Part shown: in pieces, positions 59,481 to 64,000 of the stretch
Layout: every line of letters starts with the position of its first letter
Position numbering within the stretch: the stretch's first letter is position 1
Source: Sphingosinicella microcystinivorans
Lineage (GTDB): Bacteria > Pseudomonadota > Alphaproteobacteria > Sphingomonadales > Sphingomonadaceae
Direction of reading: 5' to 3'
DNA: 64,000 bases
Assembly (NCBI RefSeq): GCF_003634215.1
Contig: NZ_RBWX01000010.1
Location: forward strand, 302,277 to 366,276
Made by a program: the position numbers and the translations under genes
The notes under the pieces: model-generated
Told to the model about the DNA's origin: nothing
Database searches by the model: none
What the model saw: only the letters and a program-made list of their open reading frames with translations

Positions 59481-59873
59481 GTGATCAAGATTTCCAACCC
59501 CGATGGCGTGGCCCCGCCGATTGGCAGCTATTCGCACCTTGCCGTTGTGCCGGCGGGCACCGATCTGCTTTGTCTAGCGGGGCAAGTCGGCATGACGCCC
59601 GATGGCAGCGTGCCGGACAATGCCAGCGATCAGTTCGTTCAGGCGATCCGCAACATATTGGCAATTCTGGCGAGCGAAGGCTGCGGTCCGGAACACATCA
59701 TCAAGCTCAACACCTTCCTGGTGGAGCCGCTTGATCTTGAGAAGATCAAAGGATTACGCGCGGATATGTTGGGCGATGCCAAACCTCCTTCAACTCTCGT
59801 CTACGTCCCAAAGCTCGCAACGCCTGACTTCCTGGTGGAAATCGAAGCAATTGCCGCGCGCCCGGCCAGATAG
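59481..59873 (+). CDS. RidA family protein (imine deaminase)
   Basis: A 130-residue protein if started at GTG 59481, with ribosome site AGGGAG at 59467-59472. A TTG at 59448 would add 11 residues and overlap the PLP lyase; 130 is the usual RidA size. Typical features: GVAPPIGSYSHLAVVPAGTD, LLCLAGQVGMTPDGSV and IIKLNTFLVEPLDLEKIKGL. The Arg that binds the carboxylate in classical RidA (SKVRVF-type loop) is not obvious: the late segment reads PPSTLVYVPKLATPDFLVEI, so it may be a RidA subfamily with another substrate. It likely detoxifies imine products of the preceding lyase. Confidence 0.88.
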   Translation: MIKISNPDGVAPPIGSYSHLAVVPAGTDLLCLAGQVGMTPDGSVPDNASDQFVQAIRNILAILASEGCGPEHIIKLNTFLVEPLDLEKIKGLRADMLGDAKPPSTLVYVPKLATPDFLVEIEAIAARPAR

Positions 59874-59884
59874 GAGCAGCCAGC

Positions 59885-61204
59885 ATGACAGCCTTTGCCT
59901 TCACCAACGCCAATATGGTCGACATGACCAGCGGCAAAACCATTCTGGCGCAGACGATTATCGTCCGAGATGGCAAGATTGCGGCGGTCGGGCCGTCACA
60001 GGCGCTGCCAGTGCCCGGCGATACGATCCGGATCGACGCGACCGGCAAGACGCTGATCCCCGGGCTTTACGACATGCACGTCCATATCTCTCCTTCCAAT
60101 CCTGACGAGGGGGAAAGCATGGAGGACGCATTGGCGCGCGGGCGCAGCTTTCTGCAAGTCTTCCTGACCAGTGGCGTGACCACGATCCGCAGCATGGCGG
60201 GCACACCGCTGCATCTCGCGCTGCGCGAAGAGGCGGCGTCCGGCAAGGCGATTTCCCCGCGCATCTTTTCCTGCGGCCCGATCCTCGAAACGCGTTTCAC
60301 CTTCGCTGAAATGGCTGAGTTTGGGGAATTGGTCACAACGCCCGAAGCGGCGCGCGCGGCCGTGCGTCGACAAAAGGCGGACGGCTATGATTTCATCAAA
60401 GTCTATAACGATATCGATGCCGAGATTTACGACGCGATCATTGAGACGGCGCGGGAGATCGGCATCAAGGTGGTCGGCCATGTCGCCTTTCAAAAAGGGC
60501 TCGATGGCGCGCTTGCGGCACGGCAGGATTCAATCGAGCATCTGCGCTCATACGATTTCGCAGCTGACACGCGCACCGGCGACGTTCCCTGGGAACGCTA
60601 TAAGGGTTGGCTCCACACGACCCAGGCGCGGCTCGATGAGCTGGCCGAGCGCACCGCCGAAGCAGGCGTGTGGAACGCGCCGACAATGATCATCGACAAT
60701 AATATCCGCGCCGATGACGAGATGGACAAGCCGCACGATCCGCTTCCTGGCTATCTCCCTCAATGGATGGTGCGCGAGATGACCAGCGTCGATCTCGGGG
60801 CAATCTTCAGTTCCGAAGCGCGCACCATTTTGAAAGATGGACGCGCCGCGCGAGGCGCGATGGTCGCAGCGCTGGACCGGGTTGGCGCGGGGCTGCTGGC
60901 CGGCACGGATTGCCCCGGATGCGGCCTGATGCCCGGTCGCTCGATCGTGCAGGAGCTTGAACTGATGGTCGAAGCGGGCCTTTCCCCGTGGCGCGCGCTG
61001 CGCACCGCGACGATCAACGCTGCCGAATTCCTCGGTGAAGCGGGCGAGGGCGTCATCGCACCGGGTGCGCGTGCCGACATGGTGCTGCTCGATGCCGATC
61101 CGCTTCAGGATATTTCCGCGCTCCGCAAGCAATCGGGCGTGATGGCCAATAGTCGCTGGCTGCCCAGCGCCGAGATCGAAGCGATGATCATCGCCGCCCA
61201 TTGA
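59885..61204 (+). CDS. Metal-dependent amidohydrolase (third in cluster)
   Basis: A 439-residue protein with ribosome site AGGAG. Ligands: HxH in GLYDMHVHISP, candidate carboxylated Lys in FIKVYNDID, His in VVGHVAFQK and SIEHLRSY, and Asp in LLAGTDCPG. It belongs to the same superfamily branch as the two amidohydrolases at the other end of the cluster (imidazolonepropionase/prolidase-like) but lacks their His/Cys-rich N-terminus and is ~85 residues shorter. Without a signal peptide it should be cytoplasmic. Probable amide or N-acyl amino acid hydrolase. Confidence 0.88.
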   Translation: MTAFAFTNANMVDMTSGKTILAQTIIVRDGKIAAVGPSQALPVPGDTIRIDATGKTLIPGLYDMHVHISPSNPDEGESMEDALARGRSFLQVFLTSGVTTIRSMAGTPLHLALREEAASGKAISPRIFSCGPILETRFTFAEMAEFGELVTTPEAARAAVRRQKADGYDFIKVYNDIDAEIYDAIIETAREIGIKVVGHVAFQKGLDGALAARQDSIEHLRSYDFAADTRTGDVPWERYKGWLHTTQARLDELAERTAEAGVWNAPTMIIDNNIRADDEMDKPHDPLPGYLPQWMVREMTSVDLGAIFSSEARTILKDGRAARGAMVAALDRVGAGLLAGTDCPGCGLMPGRSIVQELELMVEAGLSPWRALRTATINAAEFLGEAGEGVIAPGARADMVLLDADPLQDISALRKQSGVMANSRWLPSAEIEAMIIAAH

Positions 61205-61215
61205 AAGGAAGTTTC

Positions 61216-62094
61216 GTGAAAATCCTCCACCGCGAAGCCAGCAACACGCTGGAACGCACTGAGCTTTGGACCGTTCAGCCGGATGGCTATGACCAGCAGT
61301 ATCTGATCACGATCACCAGACCTTCGTTACCAGTTCAACGACCGCATGGTTTGTTGCTGACCGACGGGAACTATGTCGCCGGCACCGCGATGCAGCTTTT
61401 GTATTTCCTCGAAATCGGCAATCTTGCGCCGTCCAATGTCGTGGTCTCGATCGGCTTTCCACTGGACAACCCTGTGCCGCCAATGGTTGCGCGAAACCAG
61501 GATCTCACCCCGTCCGCCTGGCCCGAATGGGATGCGAGCTATGGCAGAATTCTGGGGCTGTCCTGCCCGCCTTCGGGCAATTGCGACCGCTTTCGAACCT
61601 TCATCATCGATGAATTGAAGCCGGCGATCGAGGCGGAATTCGACGTCGATCCCGGCGAGTGGACTTTGGCCGGGCATTCACTGGGCGGATTGTTCACGAC
61701 CCACACGCTGCTCAGCGCTCCACACGCCTTCAAGCGTTATTTCGCGGTCGGATCGTCTTTCTGGTGGCACAAACCGCTCATGTTCGATCTGGCGCGCACA
61801 TTCGCCACGAGCACCGAGGAGCGCGACATCTCGGTCTATCTCGGCGTCGGCGACAGGGAAAGCTGGGAGGGCCTGCGCGAAGAATGGGGCGAGCTGCTCG
61901 AAACCCCCAACTGGAAGGAATATCTTGAGCTTATGCAGAACCCCGATCTCGTCCGCGACAATGATGCGATGGCGGCCATACTGGCAACCTGCCCCGGCAT
62001 GCGCGTGAAGGCGGAAACCTACACGAACGAAACCCACGGCACTGCGCCGTTCGTCGCGATGAGCCAGGGGATCAGATGGCTTTACGGGAAATAG
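61216..62094 (+). CDS. Alpha/beta hydrolase, BesA/Fes-like esterase
   Basis: A 292-residue protein from GTG 61216, with AGGAAG ribosome site; TTG 61201 is less likely. The nucleophile elbow is LAGHSLGGLFTTHTLL (Ser), and LLLTDGNYVAGTAMQLLYF and YETHGTAPF-like C-terminal His (TNETHGTAPF) match the esterase-D/enterochelin-esterase family. Such enzymes open ester bonds in siderophores or other imported esters, fitting the TonB receptor context. It is the last plus-arm gene. A GCGCTT-T-AAGCGC palindrome lies 12 bp beyond its stop. Confidence 0.85.
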   Translation: MKILHREASNTLERTELWTVQPDGYDQQYLITITRPSLPVQRPHGLLLTDGNYVAGTAMQLLYFLEIGNLAPSNVVVSIGFPLDNPVPPMVARNQDLTPSAWPEWDASYGRILGLSCPPSGNCDRFRTFIIDELKPAIEAEFDVDPGEWTLAGHSLGGLFTTHTLLSAPHAFKRYFAVGSSFWWHKPLMFDLARTFATSTEERDISVYLGVGDRESWEGLREEWGELLETPNWKEYLELMQNPDLVRDNDAMAAILATCPGMRVKAETYTNETHGTAPFVAMSQGIRWLYGK

Positions 62095-62576
62095 GGTACC
62101 CGCTTGCGCTTTAAGCGCCAAATGAACGAACGTCAGTTTCAAGCAATCTGAGCTCGAAAGCGGACAGTCGCGACCGTCGAACACCACAGCCATCAGGATT
62201 TTTGCCGTCGAGCGCACGCTTTTCGAGACCTGCGATGCACATCGAATGACGGGAATGGTGGGAAGCGCTCATAAAGTTCGTACGCCAGCATATTGCCGTA
62301 CCGCTTTTAGCGGTCTGAAGTCTGTCTGATCCGGCTCCCGCGCGGGATGGGCGGGTCGCTTTGCCTTGGTCCGGCCGTGCCGGTCCTGCAACCCGCTGGC
62401 GCGGGTCTTCCACGTGCGTTGCAGCCCTTCGCGTGCAGGCCCGGCCCTTGTGGCCGGACCTGTCGGCGCTTCCCCCCCCCCCCCGCTCTGCCGCCGGGTG
62501 CGGCTGATGGGGAAGAGGCGGTTGCTATGCGCGTTTGTGCTTGGCAAGGCGCTGATAAGAAGCGAGTCTGTGTGCG
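62095..62576. other. 482-bp GC-rich intergenic region with a poly-C tract
   Basis: No credible gene: the open frames here have low-complexity Gly/Ala/Arg/Pro content and no ribosome sites. Visible features are a 13-base palindrome just after the esterase gene (62106-62118) and 13 consecutive C at 62472-62484, about 90 bp before the MNT-HEPN start. The right part is strongly GC-skewed and repetitive in sequence style, unlike the cargo genes to its left. Confidence 0.5.
62472..62484. repeat. Poly-C homopolymer tract (13 C)
   Basis: A run of thirteen C on the plus strand, upstream of the nucleotidyltransferase-HEPN gene. Such a tract is slippage-prone; it could tune promoter spacing or simply be a sequencing-error hot spot. 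Confidence 0.7.
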
Positions 62577-63494
62577 ATGAAGAGCATTGACGATCCCGGT
62601 ATTGCACTGCCCGAGGGCAAGCGTCGCGAGCTTGAGCGCGTCGTCGCGCTGCTGCGCGAGGGCTTCGCCGAAACGGTCGCCGAGCGGCGCGCACCGCGCT
62701 TCCGTGACGGCAAGCTGCTCAAGATCATCCTGTTCGGAAGCTACGCGCGCGGCGACTGGGTGGAAGACCCGGTAGGCCGCTATTTCTCCGACTACGACAT
62801 CCTTGTCGTCGTCGATCACGAAGACCTGACCGACGTGCCTGAGTTCTGGCTGAAGACCGAGGACCGGCTGCTTGCCGAGGTCGGCGAGGGCAAGGTCCGG
62901 ACGCCCGTCAGCGTGATTTACCACAGCCTTGAGGAGGTGAACGATAAGCTCAAGCTCGGTCGGTACTTCTTCACCGACATCGTCAAGGACGGCATCGTGC
63001 TGTTCGAGGAGCCCGGCCATCCGTTCGAGACGCCGCGCAAGCTGACCCCCGCAGAGGCGCTCAAGGAAACGCAGGATTACTACGAAGAGTGGTTCGAGAG
63101 CGCTGACAGATTCAGGTCGAACGCGCGGGATAACGCGGCCAAGGGATGGAATAAGGAAGCCGCCTTCCTCATCCACCAAGCCACCGAGCGTTACTACCAC
63201 ACGCTCTTCTTGGTTCGGACCTTGTACAGCCCGAAGACGCACAATCTGAACCGGCTACGGTCGCAGACCGAGGCGCTGGAGCCGCGCCTGCGCGAGGTTT
63301 GGCCGGGCTCGACCAAGTTCGAGCGGCGCTGCTACGAGCTGCTGCGCGCGGCCTATGTGAAGGCGCGCTACTCACGGCACTACCGCATCACGGCCGAGGA
63401 GCTAGACTGGATCGGGAGCCGCGTCGAGGTGCTGCGCGGCCTCATCGAGGAGCTTTGCCTGAAGCGTTTGGACGAGCTCGAACGCGCCGCCTGA
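62577..63494 (+). CDS. Fused nucleotidyltransferase (MNT)-HEPN protein
   Basis: A 305-residue protein with two domains. Residues ~10-145 are a minimal nucleotidyltransferase: the catalytic signature GSYARGD followed by SDYDILVVV supplies the metal-binding Asp pair (GS-x10-20-DxD pattern). Residues ~150-300 are a HEPN domain (YYEEWFESADRFRSNARDNA; AAFLIHQATERYYHTLFLV), with a possible RNase-type Arg...His near RYSRHY. Separate MNT and HEPN genes form type VII toxin-antitoxin pairs; a single fused chain is common in mobile elements. A signalling or defence role is plausible but unproven. A terminator follows. Confidence 0.85.
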   Translation: MKSIDDPGIALPEGKRRELERVVALLREGFAETVAERRAPRFRDGKLLKIILFGSYARGDWVEDPVGRYFSDYDILVVVDHEDLTDVPEFWLKTEDRLLAEVGEGKVRTPVSVIYHSLEEVNDKLKLGRYFFTDIVKDGIVLFEEPGHPFETPRKLTPAEALKETQDYYEEWFESADRFRSNARDNAAKGWNKEAAFLIHQATERYYHTLFLVRTLYSPKTHNLNRLRSQTEALEPRLREVWPGSTKFERRCYELLRAAYVKARYSRHYRITAEELDWIGSRVEVLRGLIEELCLKRLDELERAA

Positions 63495-63570
63495 ACTGCC
63501 GGAAGGGAGAGGTCGCCGCGCCGTATCCGGCGCCATAGGCTGGCGCCATTCGTCCCCCTTCATGAACTGA

Positions 63571-63600
63571 ACGCCGGCCTTTTGGGGCCGGCGTTTTCTT
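63571..63600 (+). terminator. Intrinsic terminator after the MNT-HEPN gene
   Basis: A perfect 9-bp GC-rich stem, ACGCCGGCC (63571-63579) with GGCCGGCGT (63586-63594), loop TTTTGG, and a T-rich tail. It lies 77 bp after the stop codon. Confidence 0.85.
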
Positions 63601-63669
63601 GTTCGGGGCGTGGCGGCAGAACCGGACAGACGTCCCGTCGTTCCTGTTTGCTCCACCGACTTCCGGTGC

Positions 63670-63707
63670 GGCCGCCAGCATCCAACTGCCCCCGGATGCT
63701 GGCGGCC
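63670..63707. repeat. 14-bp perfect inverted repeat
   Basis: GGCCGCCAGCATCC (63670-63683) and its exact complement GGATGCTGGCGGCC (63694-63707) flank a 10-base AC/C-rich spacer, between the terminator and the HU gene stop. There is no T-tract on either side, so it may be a stabilising 3' stem for hup mRNA or a protein-binding site. Confidence 0.75.
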
Positions 63708-63730
63708 AAGTCTCAAAAGCCGTCTCGGCC

Positions 63731-64000
63731 TTAGCCGTTCAGCCGGTCCTTGACCGCCTTGGCGGGGCTGAACGCGAGCTTGTTCGAGGCCGCGATCGTC
63801 ATCGCCGCGCCGGTCGCCGGGTTGCGGCCTTCGCGCGCGGGGGTCGCCTTCACCTTGAACTTGCCGAAGCCGTTTAGCGACACTTCCTCGCCCTTGGCGG
63901 CGGCATCGGTGATCGCGGCGAACACCGCATCGACGGCCTTGCGGGCATCGGTCTTGGTGGTCCCGAGCGTCTCGGCAAGCGCTTCGGCGAGGTCGGCATT
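63731..64000 (-). CDS. HU-family DNA-binding protein, 5' end cut by window edge
   Basis: The frame runs from the right edge to a stop at 63731, giving about 89 residues of a protein normally ~90 long, so only a residue or two is missing. Visible: NADLAEALAETLGTTKTDARKAVDAVF as the N-terminal helices (given here in two parts, NADLAEALAETLG and TTKTDARKAVDAVF), the FGKFKVKATPAREGRNPATG beta-arm with the DNA-intercalating Pro, and KLAFSPAKAVKD. It bends and compacts DNA. On an element edge it may also assist recombination. An ATG at 63925 lies internal to the domain and is not the start. Confidence 0.92.
   Translation of the reverse strand, partial: NADLAEALAETLGTTKTDARKAVDAVFAAITDAAAKGEEVSLNGFGKFKVKATPAREGRNPATGAAMTIAASNKLAFSPAKAVKDRLNG

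Larger units (their letters stand above)
42541..64000. mobile_element. Putative genomic island inserted at tRNA-Leu(CAA), right end not found
   Basis: Left edge: tRNA-Leu(CAA) plus an intact P4-type integrase, a classic arrangement. The cargo (44.2-62.1 kb) is a regulated two-arm metabolic cluster, followed by accessory-type genes (nucleotidyltransferase-HEPN, HU). Base composition in the cargo looks a little less GC-extreme than the chromosome to the left. I searched by eye for a second copy of the tRNA 3' end and found none. So the right border may be beyond the window or lost, and genes at 62.6-64 kb may or may not belong to the element. Confidence 0.5.

Noticed and set aside
62095..62104. 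GGGTACCC-like sequence as a possible attR copy of the tRNA 3' end
   Set aside because: Only 8 bases are similar to the tRNA end and the preceding T-arm sequence is absent, so it is not a credible attachment-site duplicate.
62347..62590. Short open frames in the region before the MNT-HEPN gene
   Set aside because: They read through the poly-C tract with Arg/Pro/Gly-rich composition and no ribosome site; likely non-coding.

Overview
The window is about 64 kb of GC-rich DNA from an alphaproteobacterium, most likely a sphingomonad (Sphingomonas/Sphingosinicella-like). This rests on gene content: two large TonB-dependent receptors, a TPR-sulfotransferase beside one of them, the yajC-secD-secF-Mth938 order, tandem CYP153-type P450s and a DUF885 lipoprotein. 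Species is not assignable by eye.

Positions 1-42.4 kb look like ordinary chromosome. A partial glutamine-synthetase-family gene is divergent from a TPR-sulfotransferase, a TonB receptor, an APC permease, a TetR regulator and a secreted M20 peptidase. Then come an acyltransferase-3, an ABC exporter pair, a two-gene RND efflux operon, a DUF389 protein with a long C-terminal extension, an SLC13/RCK_C permease and a DUF815 AAA+ ATPase. Next are Sec-translocon accessory genes (yajC, secD, secF), glycosyltransferase GT4, bamD, recN-ligA (overlapping), two CYP153-like P450s, a small 50-codon ORF, prmA, a DUF885 lipoprotein, a UvrD/PcrA-type helicase, an AsmA-like protein, rsmD and an RluB-type pseudouridine synthase.

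At 42,456-42,540 lies tRNA-Leu(CAA), followed directly by a P4-type tyrosine integrase. This is the usual left edge of a genomic island. The cargo at 44.2-62.1 kb is a metabolic cluster in two arms around an AraC regulator (54,238-55,293). The minus arm is TonB receptor, CqsA/AONS-like alpha-oxoamine synthase, VOC protein, BAAT/acyl-CoA thioesterase, Kbl and amidohydrolase. The plus arm is hotdog thioesterase, MDR oxidoreductase, AMP-dependent CoA ligase, Cds1-like PLP lyase, RidA, amidohydrolase and BesA/Fes-like esterase. A further amidohydrolase converges on the minus arm. Spacing is operonic (mostly 3-20 nt, one 4-nt overlap). I read it as an imported-substrate pathway that hydrolyses amide/ester bonds, handles amino-ketone and acyl-CoA intermediates, and clears reactive imines. 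I do not recognise it as a described pathway; the substrate is unknown.

The right end (62.3-64 kb) holds a fused nucleotidyltransferase-HEPN gene behind a 13-C tract, a clear intrinsic terminator, a 14-bp inverted repeat and a 5'-truncated HU gene. No copy of the tRNA 3' end was found to the right of the integrase, so the island's right border is probably outside the window or decayed. No CRISPR array, rRNA or insertion sequence was seen.
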